From Nemertoderma westbladi (Eukaryota > Xenacoelomorpha > Nemertodermatida > Nemertodermatidae), in NCBI GenBank assembly GCA_032718475.1, contig JAUCBJ010005290.1, forward strand, positions 1 through 27,719: a DNA stretch of 27,719 bases, read 5' to 3'. Within the stretch, counting starts at the first letter, position 1; every line of letters starts with the position of its first letter. The notes under the pieces were generated by a model. It was not told the origin of the DNA, searched no databases, and was given only the letters and a program-made list of their open reading frames with translations. Made by a program: the position numbers and the translations under genes. Shown here piece by piece: positions 1-8,571 of the stretch.

Positions 1-67
1 CAAAAATAATAATTGTGTTTTAGTTTATTGTTTTGGTTAATCTAACGTGCCACTGCAACCTGCTCCT
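1..67 (-). repeat. Relic related to the foldback repeat at 1770-2190
   Basis: The run from about position 14 (tttagtttattgttttggtt, then a CTGCAACCTGCTCCTTT-like stretch) resembles the left arm of the foldback at about 1840-1915, including TTTATTGTTTTGGTT and TAACCTGCT. It is probably a diverged, truncated copy cut by the window edge. Strand is assigned only relative to related copies whose complement reads AACCAAAACAATAAA. Confidence 0.4.
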
Positions 68-699
68 TTCCCTAAATTGAGAATTTAACATTGAGGCGGG
101 ATATTAATTCGTCAAGATGGGATTTGCGTCCAGTCCCCCCCCCCCCCCCATTTCTATTTATTTCAAACAATGCATTGATAACGTTTTCTCTTTCAAACTT
201 CTTGCCTTCTAGCGGCAGACTGGAGAACTGAAGATTGTCTCTAGTGCATGTGTTATATATCAGTATATAGTACAGTATAGTATAGTATAATTATACAAAT
301 ACAATAACTGCCAAGCCCATTGTGTATACCTGAAGACGGGTACTGTACTGTATAAGTAGGGGCAATAGTCTCTCAGTCTCTGCATTAGATATTCTAGTAT
401 CTAGTACCTACTGCAGTGCAGTACCGGTTACCAGCCTGACCTGTTGTCAGAAAGACTAACAATTACTGATACGAGTTTGGTCAGTTGGTGCTGGAACTTG
501 TTATTTACATCCTAAATTGCCAATTTGTGGCCGATGTGGCTCCGATGTGGCCCCGATGTGGCCCCGATGTGGTCCGATTGGTCCGATGTGGTACCGATTG
601 GGTCCGATGTGGCTTTTAGACGGACCCATATTGATAGATATAGGGCCTACTACTGAAGTACGGGCAGACGGCAGGACGGGAGGTACTGTATATTACTAC
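68..699. other. Gene-free stretch with a poly-C run and GATGTGG repeats
   Basis: No convincing coding sequence. It holds a C run at about 137-149, AT-rich TATAGTA repeats near 260-300, and a degenerate tandem repeat at about 518-616 built from CCGATGTGG (period about 11-12 bp). The short open frames here translate the repeat and are not genes. Confidence 0.6.
518..616 (+). repeat. Degenerate 11-12-bp minisatellite, CCGATGTGG core
   Basis: About eight copies of a CCGATGTGGCC-like unit, with drifting units (CCGATTGG, CCGATGTGGTA) at the right end. The open frame across it is glycine/proline/methionine-rich only because of the repeat. Confidence 0.7.
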
Positions 700-756
700 A
701 GTCCCAATCCCAATAAACATTAACTTGGTCATTTTGGCGGCCAAAACGACCAAAAT
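700..756 (+). repeat. Left arm of a 57-bp inverted repeat
   Basis: This stretch is the reverse complement of 2773-2829 over 57 bp, with two mismatches counted by eye. Each arm contains its own imperfect palindrome, TTGGTCATTTTGG facing CCAAAACGACCAA. Either the arms are the ends of one non-autonomous DNA element of about 2.1 kb, or two copies of a short palindromic repeat lie in opposite orientation. No target-site duplication was identified. Confidence 0.65.
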
Positions 757-1769
757 GGCCAAATATAAATTGCGGCATTCATGAAAGGAACTTCTGAGGC
801 AAGTTGGCTTGTCAATCACAGCCAGTGAATAGAGGCTGAGTGTAAGTAAAGCCCAGGATGTTGGCAGATAGAAAAAGGCTTCGATTTCCGGACATTCCCT
901 CCCCAACCCCCCCCCCCCCCCCCCCGGACAGTTCCGTTCCGTTCGAGTAGGACACTACTGTTTTATATTTCGCACGTTTATTTTTCATTTTGTAAGGTAA
1001 ACGGACCGCTTGTATCCAGACAAGTTGTACAGTATCCAATTTCCCTTTCTTAGCTCAGAAATTTATATTTTGCATCCCGATTTTACATTTTGTATCCACG
1101 TTTTATTTATGGATTTCATCAATTCAATTACACTGTATTGTTTGCTAATCTTTAAACAATTAATTAGATGACCTATATATTCCATCTGTTTCTCCTGTTC
1201 AAAGCAAAATCTAATCATGAATACTTTTTCACTGTAACTCGTAACTCAACCAATTGGTCCTTTTTCGAAGAAATCCTACATGGGCATTTTGGAGCTAACC
1301 CGCCACTACTGCTTGGCTCACTGGAAGTGTATTTAGGTAAAGCTCTATTGTAGGCTGTGGCTCTGTTTAAGCTTAGCTGAGCCAAGACGACAGACATTAG
1401 GATGGGAACACGAACACACCATATTATCCTTCCCCTATTCATTTCAATGGTAGCCAGCTTGTCTTTCCCGCACTGGGGGTAGACCATTGCCATTGGTTAG
1501 CTGTATGCTATTGTAATACAAAGAGAGCGGCAGGATAAAGAGAAATGCCGACCTCACTAATAATGGGCTGGTCCCACAGGTCACTTTAAGGTAGGTGGTA
1601 CAGTAGGTACTACAGTTTACATGTTCAAGGGCGCCAGTCCCTAGTCGCTAGCCCATAGTCTGTCATGGAGTTCCTGTAGTAGTTTCAGACGCTTTCACTC
1701 AGTATCCTAGTGTCCAGGAAGTTGGGAGTTGAGTGTGGGTGGGTGGATTGGTGGCCCCCACGCAACACC
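757..1769. other. No gene seen; poly-C tract
   Basis: A C run of about 21 bp lies at roughly 906-925. Otherwise this is ordinary AT-rich sequence with short open frames lacking recognisable domains or a paralogue in the window. Confidence 0.5.
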
Positions 1770-2190
1770 GCAGTGTCGGGTGACTACAAAACAAAGACCA
1801 ACGACCCAAATAATAAAGACCTGTACAAATACAAAACACATGTGTTAACTTTCGTTTATTGTTTTGGTTCCCCAACACGCCTCTGTAACCTGCTTCTTTA
1901 CTAACCTGCTCCTTTAAATGGCAATGTGACCTCACGCTCTCTGGCAATGGGACCTAAAGCTCTTTGGAACCTAACGCTCTTTGGGACGTAACGCGACTTT
2001 ACCTCTTTGTTTTGTACAGGTCACAATGAGCGTTATGTACCATTGCTATTTAAAGGAGCAGGTTAGTAAAGGAGCAAGTTACAGAGGCGTGACGGGGGAT
2101 TCAAAACAATTAACGAAAGTTAACACATGTAACAAGATTATGCAGGTCTTTATAATTGGGTCTTTGTTTTGTAGTCACCCCGCAGTGTCC
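1770..2190. repeat. Foldback (MITE-like) element with about 150-bp inverted arms
   Basis: The left arm (about 1770-1926) and right arm (about 2040-2189) are imperfect reverse complements. Shared blocks include CGCAGTGTC, GTGACTACAAAACAAAGAC, GTGTTAACTTTCGTT, CGCCTCTGTAACYTGCT and TACTAACCTGCTCCTTTAAAT. The spacer carries short repeats of CTAACGCTCTTTGG type and TTTGTTTTGTACAGGTCACAATG. The structure suits a non-autonomous foldback element; there is no transposase inside. Confidence 0.7.
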
Positions 2191-2242
2191 GCGAATTATA
2201 CATTGTAAAAAAATATTAAAAAAAATTTTATTATAAAAAAAA

Positions 2243-2490
2243 ATATTATTGAAATTAATTTCCGAAATTAACATCCCGAAATTAATTTATGGACGTCCAT
2301 TAATTAGTTATTTCATTACGATTCTGATTGGTTGATAGATTAATTTCGGGACGTCCATAAATTAATTTCGGGACGTCCATAAATTAATTTCGGGACGTCC
2401 ATAAGTTAATTTCGGGACGTCCATAAGTTAATTTCGGGACGTCCATATAGTTAATTTCGGGACGTCCATAAATTAATTTCGGGACGTTCA
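2243..2490 (+). repeat. 22-bp palindrome-bearing tandem array with inverted copies at its head
   Basis: About seven direct copies (2338-2490) of a 22-bp unit reading GGGACGTCCATAAATTAATTTC, each containing the palindrome GGACGTCC. One complete and one degenerate copy in inverse orientation sit at about 2250-2302, separated by about 35 bp of unique sequence. Later copies vary in the AAATTAA portion (AAGTTAA, ATAGTTAA), and the last has GACGTTC. Confidence 0.85.
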
Positions 2491-2772
2491 GATTATTATA
2501 CATACTCCTCCTTTAACGAAGCCCCATTCAACTCCTTTTATAAGACTGTGTACTCTATCAATGCCTCAGTGGGCGGACTCCAGTACTGCAAGGCTCAGCG
2601 CCGGGTAAGTTAACAATCTGTCAATAATAAAAATGAAAGCGAGCCGACATTTAGTCAGATCCACCAAATGGATGGCCAAGGAGACAGACTGTCTGGATTG
2701 AGCTGATTCGAGTTAAATCGCTTCGCCAAAACGACCAAGTAGCCCATAGGAATACACTACATTTTTTTGGTG
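2491..2772. other. No gene seen
   Basis: Unique-looking sequence between repeats. A word at about 2728 (CGCCAAAACGACCAAGTAG) partly repeats the 2773-2829 arm. Confidence 0.4.
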
Positions 2773-2829
2773 ATTTTGGTCATTTTGGCCGCCAAAACGA
2801 CCAAGTTAATGTTTATTGGGATTGGGACT
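2773..2829 (-). repeat. Right arm of the 57-bp inverted repeat
   Basis: Reverse complement of 700-756 with two mismatches. It includes CAAAACGACCAAGTTAATG followed by TTTATTGGGATTGGGACT. Confidence 0.65.
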
Positions 2830-2919
2830 GTATATTGTACATTTACATTATTATTATTGCAGTGTTATTTGTCTATCAACTGATTTATAAATATGGATAT
2901 GATAACAAAAAGTATGTTT

Positions 2920-3130
2920 TTTAATCAACACGGAGTAGGTTACAGTAGCTGCTTTTTTTTAACCAAAACAATAAATGAACCTACACTTCAAAATTGAGGG
3001 AAAATAGTAAGTTGTAGTTACAGTGGTGGTGCTTTTAACTAATACAATAAATGAAGCTAATCGTAATTAACTGACAAGAGCTGGTTAAAGTTGCAGTGCT
3101 TATTCTAACCAAAACAATAAAGGAAACTAG
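2920..3130 (+). repeat. Three dispersed copies of an AACCAAAACAATAAA motif block
   Basis: Blocks ending at about 2976, 3051 and 3120 share a GGTTA-(N)-GTAGTTACAGT or AAAGTTGCAGT stretch followed by CTAACCAAAACAATAAA, spaced about 70-75 bp. A fourth related block is at about 20282-20325, and complementary relatives occur at 1-67 and 1840-1910. This is a local repeat family of unknown class. Confidence 0.5.
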
Positions 3131-3329
3131 ATTGACGGAAAAAAGCTGAAGTAAAATACAGTACATTTTCTTCAGCCATTAGGCCAGGGATTGCGCACAA
3201 AGTCAGACGACTTATTTCTATTGCGGACCCCCAGAGCTATACTCCCCAGAGGAATTTCCAGTACTCATTTAACTACCATTTAATGACGCAAGGCAGAGAT
3301 GCGCCCTGGTTAGACTCTTCAATAGAATC

Positions 3330-3473
3330 TTCTGGCAAGCACTTATAATATCCTTGCCCGTTCTGGCAAGCACGTATAATAACCTTGCCCGTTCTGGCAA
3401 GCATGTATAATAACCTTGCCCGTTCTGGCAAGCACGTATAATAACCTTGCCCGTTCTGGCAAGCACGTATACT
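3330..3473 (+). repeat. 31-bp tandem repeat with a built-in hairpin
   Basis: TTCTGGCAAGC begins at 3330, 3361, 3392, 3423 and 3454, an exact 31-bp period over nearly five units. Each unit contains CTTGCC-CGTTCT-GGCAAG, a perfect 6-bp stem with a 6-nt loop. The array lies just beyond the 3' end of the minus-strand LINE. Because 31 is not a multiple of three, all minus frames stay open and give spurious repetitive ORFs. Confidence 0.9.
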
Positions 3474-3513
3474 GCTACTACTAGGATCGGCATGCTGCAT
3501 TGCAGCTGCATTT

Positions 3514-4527
3514 TTAAGAATGCTGTGCGGGCTTATCGACAAAATTGCACCGCCACAACTCCCTATCACCCATGACATTAGCTAGATCATCCGCATCTTC
3601 AAGGCCAGTGTCCTTTAAGATGCGTCTCAAGAAAGTCATGGGCTGTCCACCATGCTTATTCAATCCATGAGGCTGCCAAAGTACAAGATTATGCACTGGC
3701 TGGTCCTCACGACGAAAGCAATGTCCTGCAAAGCGGAGGCGATTTTGTTCTAGTGTCAAGCTTGGGGGAACCAATGAGAAACCTCCAATGTTATATAGTG
3801 TCTGGTTGGAGATGTGTGCATTGTACTTGATACAATGAACCCGGCGTAGCATTCTTGTGAATGTGCCATCCAGAGATTTGGTGTCCTCAGCAGTTAGAGC
3901 CCAGCATGGACTCCTATAGAGGAGTACTGGAACTACTGCTGCTCTAAATAATCGGACCTTAAGTTTCCGATTAATTCTCGGTGACTTCCAAATTCTGGAA
4001 AGCCTATTCAAGGCTGCCCATGCCTTTCCCTTACGTACCGGTATTCGAAGGTCCTCACCTGACTTCCGGATCCATGATCCCAGGTAACAGAAGTCATCCA
4101 CATGCTCAAGCATACCATCTTTTGAGCTTATGCTCATCCGATCAGAGACTTGCTGAGGACTTTCAAAGTTAACTGTCAAAATTTTGGTCTTTCTGGAGTT
4201 AATAAAAAGACTAATACTACTAGAAGCAGCATGTTCTAATGAGCTGAGGAGCCGTTGGGCTCCCTCTAGTGATTCTGAGAGTACTCCTAAGTCATCAGCA
4301 AAGTCTAGATCAGGATTTGGCAGGATTTCCTCGACTTCTGGAGCCAGTACAGCAGTAGGTGGAGTTATCATCACCCCATCATCATTATGATGATCTAAGG
4401 ACATGCGTAAAACATAGTCAACATCAACAACAATTACGAACAAGAATGGTGCAAGTGTGTCTCCCTGGAAGACGCCCCATAACACTTCAAATGGTTCTGT
4501 GTCACCGTCAACAGTAGACACAATCAT
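3514..4527 (-). pseudogene. 5'-truncated LINE reverse transcriptase, C-terminal part
   Basis: The 337-residue frame begins inside a reverse-transcriptase domain. Residues near 19-35 match the GxxQGDxLAPFLF block, and LDFADDLGVL near residue 75 keeps the FADD catalytic aspartates. The following KAWAALNRLSRIW and RLFRAAVVPVLLYRSPCWALT region and a late RLRFAGHCFRR segment are typical of the thumb and C-terminal region of RTE-like invertebrate LINEs (clade uncertain). The endonuclease and the first RT blocks are absent. The apparent start methionine is internal, because homology begins abruptly at 4527 where another LINE starts on the other strand. The frame has no internal stop, so the copy is fairly young, but it is truncated and not functional by itself. 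The 31-bp repeat array lies beyond its 3' end. Confidence 0.85.
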
Positions 4528-4560
4528 GACATTCTCCTACATAAATTGAGATGCATTGGC
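4525..4560 (+). pseudogene. Upstream piece of a plus-strand CR1/L2/Jockey-like LINE RT
   Basis: Read in the frame with codon 4525-4527, this encodes HDILLHKLRCIG, the start of a block normally written DHDILL.KL...GI in CR1/L2/Jockey-type reverse transcriptases. The frame resumes without loss at 17570 (GLSLEALDWIRSYLSERCQF) on the far side of element A, so the two pieces were contiguous before that insertion. Sequence left of about 4525 belongs to the opposite-strand LINE. Confidence 0.75.
4556..4560. repeat. Target-site duplication of element A, left copy
   Basis: ttggc, identical to 17568-17572. A 5-bp duplication is normal for BEL/Pao integration. Confidence 0.9.
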
Positions 4561-5716
4561 TGTAAAAGCTTTTGTGGGATATAACTGGCCCTTTTGCTTC
4601 ACAATCCAGTTTCCCTCAATGCGCTCAAATACTCTAAAGAAAAACTCCCTAACTCAAATGATGCAAGCTACCGGCTGATTGGCTGATTTGCTGTACGTAT
4701 GGCCTCTTTGTTCTGTTCGATCAACCAACCAGAGCAAGGTCAACCAAGCAGAGTGATTCATCCTGTGTGTTGGCTAAGGGCTGCAAAAACCCGAATAGTT
4801 CGGCATTTAGACATTCGTGGAATCTGTGGAATATGGAGCTCTGCCAATGAGAGCTTTTCCTCTTTGTGTTGAAAGCTACCTGCAACAGCTCACAGGGTTC
4901 AGTGTGTTGGTTTTTCCAGAGCCTAGAACATCGGCTATGAAATTATTCTGAATTATTCCAACATTAGAACGGCTTTACACATAAAGAACACATAACTGTT
5001 ACCAGTACGGTACGGTACCTACTGCTGTATTGCACATTATTTACTGCTATTTACTGTTTGTTATTAATTGTATCAGTTGTTTACATATTGTTATTTGGAG
5101 AATAACGATAAACGATCAGAAACCCCGATCTTCTTGATACACTAAGGTTAGAGAGACCGGTTACATATAGCAATTGCGACTTATATTATCATGGTTTGTA
5201 GTGAATTGAATGCTATTTTATAGGCCCTACAAATGTCGGTTGCTATTCTCTTTATATATGATTAAAATCAGTGACTATCGGCAATTCAGTGTGCAGCGGT
5301 GTGCAATAGTCTGTATGTGCTTGTCCGCGTAACAAAGCATCTACTAAAGAATGCGCCTTATGTGTAACTTATAATCCATTCCGTTGTGTTTAGTGTAAGC
5401 CATAGCTCTGTTTATATAGATAGAGCGCCACGTCCTAAAGGAACTGCTAATATTTCCCGAAAGTGAATGATATTTGTCAGGAATTATATTAACGATCAAT
5501 CGAATAGTACAGTAGGCCTGCACCGCAATCAAATTAAAGCATCCGAATCCAGTCTCCCGGGTATATCCAGCGGGTGAATGGTCGCGCATAGACTGGCTTC
5601 GGCTAATGTTGGATTTATTTGTGTCAAATACTTGTCATAGGTTAAAGTCGATTTATAACCTAGAAGACATATAGATTTGGCGGGTTAAACTGCCAAAGGT
5701 CTTAAAAGCGCGAACA
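4561..5716 (+). repeat. 5' LTR of element A
   Basis: 1156 bp, TG...CA. A TATA-like TTTATATA is at 5411-5418 and an ATTAAA poly(A)-type signal at 5533-5538. Both positions correspond to conserved words in element B's LTR, which suggests that U3 ends near 5440 and R/U5 follows. No convincing tRNA primer-binding site was identified directly after the LTR. Confidence 0.92.
5411..5418 (+). promoter_or_regulatory. TATA-like box in the element A LTR
   Basis: TTTATATA inside GTTTATATAGATA. The word is conserved in the 3' LTR (17262-17269) and in element B (24362-24369), next to a conserved GCGCCACGTCCTAAAGGAACTG. This is a likely core promoter, inferred from conservation and position only. Confidence 0.5.
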
Positions 5717-6216
5717 GTAACAGTTATTAACTCTGATTGCAGTGTAGGCAATAAATACAGTTTACTATTGTTCTGGTAAGAACAATAACAGATATAGCTT
5801 CTGTATTGCAGTAGGCAATAAAGCTGAAGTACCGGTTAACCGGTACCTAGTAGGCCTGACTACCTAACCACCCGGACCGGTACCTACAGCAGTACAGGTA
5901 CAGCAGTGTTATTCGAATGTGAAATTGTATACCGGTAGGCTGTTTAAGAGATTAGGGACTGTACACCCCTTGTTTCTTTTGGAGCTTACTTATTTCTGTC
6001 AGTTTTATTTACTTGTAGGTTAATATTGAGCAGAAGACGTGTAAGCCTGCCCAGATTGTACAGACAATTTGTAGGCTGGACTGTTGTCTGACTGTTGTTA
6101 AGTCTGAAGGGACTGTAGTGTGTGTAGAGCGTATGTCCGAAAAAGTACTAGTTAGGAAAGTAGGGGCTGCCAGTGCTGTGAGGTGAACCCCCTCGAAAGA
6201 ATAAGTCGTACTACTC

Positions 6217-6240
6217 GGTTAGAACGCATACTAACTAACC
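6217..6240 (+). other. Conserved leader hairpin, unit 1
   Basis: GGTTAG and CTAACC pair perfectly around a 12-nt loop containing CGCATACT. The same hairpin recurs at 6506-6529. Diverged forms with a G·U-compatible stem (GGTTAG/CTAATC) occur at 25130-25153 and 25418-25441. Confidence 0.6.
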
Positions 6241-6505
6241 ATTTCGGAGTCTGCATATACTGTAGTTTATTTAGGCTTGATAGTAGTCTGCCAGCGTTTG
6301 GTCTGTATTTTGTATGTGTAGTCTGTACGGGTAGCGTAATATTTATTACTTAGATAATTTGTAGGCTGGATTTTGTCTGGCTGTTGTTAGGTCTGAAGAG
6401 ATTTCGGTATGTGTAGAGTGTATGTCCGATAAAGTGCCAGTTGGGAACGTAGGGGCTTCCAGAGCTGTGAGGTAAACCCCCTCGAAAGAATAAGTCGTAC
6501 TACTC

Positions 6506-6529
6506 GGTTAGAACGCATACTAACTAACC
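6506..6529 (+). other. Conserved leader hairpin, unit 2
   Basis: Identical stem GGTTAG/CTAACC and CGCATACT-containing loop to 6217-6240. It is preceded, as in unit 1, by a GGGG...CCCC arch enclosing GCTTCCAGAGC. Confidence 0.6.
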
Positions 6530-7036
6530 ATTTCGGAGTGTGCATATACCGTAGTTTGTTTAGGCTTGATAGTAGTCTGTCAGTATTTGGTCTGCATTTT
6601 GTTTGAGTAGTCTGTACGCGTAGCGTAATATTTATTATTCAGAGTTTATGTGATTATTCGCAACCTTCATATATCCCCAAGTTTATTCCTACAGTAATTG
6701 TGCTTGTTATATATACCGTTATAGTTAAACTAACCCCGGTACTACATCAGGGCTGCTTGGCGTAGGTAAAGACTGGTGATTTTGTGCCCCGGTCACTCCA
6801 GCAGATACCGTGGTTCTTTTAGCTGTTCAAGTATTTTTAACTACTGATTATTTGTTGTATAAGTACTTGTACCTAATTTAGGGTTTAGTGTACAGTACTT
6901 TCCGAAGGTGATTAGTGTGTGGGCAGTATATTTGTGTTGTAAAGTGGTTAATAGGCACGTTGGTTCTGGTAGACCGCGGTAATTAACTTCTAGGTAGGAA
7001 CACTCCGTGATACATAACGTGGTACTTATAGCGATA

Positions 7037-7373
7037 GTACGAATTTTTACGGTAATTTTACAAGAAGTCTACAAACCAGCCTAACAAAGGGTTAGAATAT
7101 CTGGTTATTACAAAGGACAGGGTACTACGGTATTTGAAAATAATAAGTAGTAGTAAATATACTGCGTTGTCCAGATAGGAAAAATACCACCGTCTGACAA
7201 CGCTATAAGTCGTCAGACGGTGGTATTTTTCCTATCTGGACAACGCAGTATATTTACTACTACTTATTATTTTCAAATACCGTAGTACCCTGTCCTTTGT
7301 AATAACCAGATATTCTAACCCTTTGTTAGGCTGGTTTGTAGACTTCTTGTAAAATTACCCTAAAAATTCGTAC
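7037..7373. repeat. Near-perfect palindrome, 162-bp arms, 13-nt loop
   Basis: 7037-7198 is the reverse complement of 7212-7373, with one mismatch found by eye (7050). The loop is 7199-7211. Element B has only the right arm (about 25950-26100) at this place, preceded by a small hairpin ACCTATAGC/GCTATAGGT. In A the matching short stem (ACTTATAGCG at 7024-7033 and CGCTATAAGT at 7201-7210) brackets the extra arm, so the left arm is an inverted copy added within that hairpin. Confidence 0.9.
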
Positions 7374-7584
7374 TTGTAATTTTTGTGTTTATTTAGAGAT
7401 TGTAATCTCACCCGAATTGTATGTAATTTGTAGTATTAAGTAACTTAGGTAAATTAGAATTATTTGTTTTAGTGTCCAACAAGTAGCACTCCACTGAGAG
7501 CGCACAGCTTCTGTGTAGTGACTTCCCCCAGAAATAATAACATTTATTTCAAATATTGACAAAAACCCATTTTAACGGGTATAT

Positions 7585-7900
7585 ATACTAGAGACGGCGT
7601 CAAGATGCCGTTAAGCAAGTCGGAAGTCATCAATCAAATGTAAATTCCATCAACAAGCTGTCATTGGTGTTATTTTACCATTGCGCCTATGGCGTTTTTT
7701 TCATTTATGTCTATTTTTCGAGCCCACGGCTCATGGACGAAATAGCGGAACATACCAGGGACCTTAGAATCGTGGTATCTAGCCGCTGTGAAAATTTCAT
7801 CAAAATCGTTAGAGTAGTTTTGGCTGTAGATCAGTCAGTCAGCCAGCCAGCCAGTCAGCCAACAATTCTTACAGTAATCAAGTCCTACGACTTGCTAATT
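7585..7900 (+). mobile_element. About 300-bp insertion in the leader, LINE/SINE-tail-like
   Basis: Element B runs directly from ACGGGTATATATAT to ATAAATC (26310-26340), whereas A has about 300 bp between the same flanks. The inserted part contains AAAATTTCATCAAAATCGTT followed by a degenerate CAGTCAGCCAGCC tail, a pattern seen at the 3' ends of some invertebrate retroposons. The 96-residue open frame at 7664-7954 spans the insertion and is not judged a gene. The exact borders and class are uncertain. Confidence 0.5.
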
Positions 7901-8062
7901 ATAAATCAACTCAAACCGATTTATAAAATAGTAGGCCTGTCTTACAACAATTAGGTCAAAATATCAGTTGGACTACTGCTTAAATAACGGTAATCAAGAA
8001 AAGCAAAGTAACCAAGTAACCCCTAAAATTTCAGAAATTCAATTATTCTAAAATAATTGACA

Positions 8063-8430
8063 TACCGGTATTTACCATAGGCTTATTATATTTATTTCTA
8101 TAAATTTAGGCTAAATTATATACCGGTATTCTGTAATTAATTCTAGTCTGTAATTATACTTCTATATATACATTATAAGTGTAAGCTGTATACCGGTATT
8201 CACGATAGGCCTATTATATATTTATAAATTTAGGCTGAAATTATACCGGTATTCTGTAATTAATTCTAGTTAATAATTATACTTATATATACTATAAGTG
8301 TAAGCTGTATACCAGTATTCACGATAGGCCTATTATATATATTTATATATTTGTGCTAAAATTATATACTGGTATTCTGTGACAAATCTAGTCTGTGACA
8401 ATACTTATATATATATATTATAAGCATACC
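8063..8430 (+). repeat. ACCGGTATTC / TAGGCCTATTATAT tandem repeat, three units
   Basis: AT-rich units of roughly 120-130 bp start at about 8063, 8191 and 8310. Each contains ACCGGTATT, ATAGGCYTATTATAT, a TTTAGGCT(G)AAATTATA block and TAATTCTAG. Element B has two units in the same place (about 26488 and 26602), so copy number changes between elements. Confidence 0.75.
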
Positions 8431-8571
8431 GGTATTCTAATATATTATATATATATTACGCTACACTGAGTAGCAGTATCGGTAATTAATTACTAAGCTA
8501 ACAGTGATACTGAATTACTAGACTTGCTTAAACTGTAATAGAGCAGTAGGCATTCAACTGTACAAACAAAC

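Larger units (their letters stand above)
6063..6642 (+). repeat. Tandemly duplicated 290-bp leader unit
   Basis: GAYAATTTGTAGGCTGG begins at 6063 and again at 6353. The two units share GAACGCATACTAACTAACC, CATTTCGGAGT, TTTAGGCTTGATAGTAGTCTG and GGTAGCGTAATATTTATTA. Element B has the same duplication (starts about 24978 and 25265, period about 287), so it predates the split of A and B. Confidence 0.88.
5717..8571 (+). other. Long 5' leader of element A
   Basis: 2.85 kb with no convincing coding frame, collinear with 24658-26868 of element B. It contains TTGCAGTAGGCAATAAA words near 5737-5757 and 5805-5822, a tandemly duplicated 290-bp unit, a 162-bp-arm palindrome, a roughly 300-bp insertion absent from B, and an AT-rich ACCGGTAT tandem repeat before gag. 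Conservation with B points to RNA-level functions (priming, packaging, translation), but none is demonstrated. Confidence 0.75.

Noticed and set aside
1215-1493. 92-residue minus-strand frame as a host gene
   Set aside because: No domain, no paralogue in the window, and biased only as expected by chance.
3269-3578. Two overlapping minus-strand frames of 80 and 101 residues with repeated ACQNGQGYY
   Set aside because: Produced by the 31-bp tandem repeat, which keeps all phases open.
5344-5589. 81-residue minus-strand open frame in the 5' LTR, repeated at 17195-17440
   Set aside because: It is duplicated only because the LTR is. Element B's LTR does not keep the frame and no domain is visible.
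6190-6215. CGAAA...GTC words suggesting a hammerhead ribozyme in the leader unit
   Set aside because: No CTGANGA core upstream and the helix arrangement cannot be formed; only simple hairpins remain.
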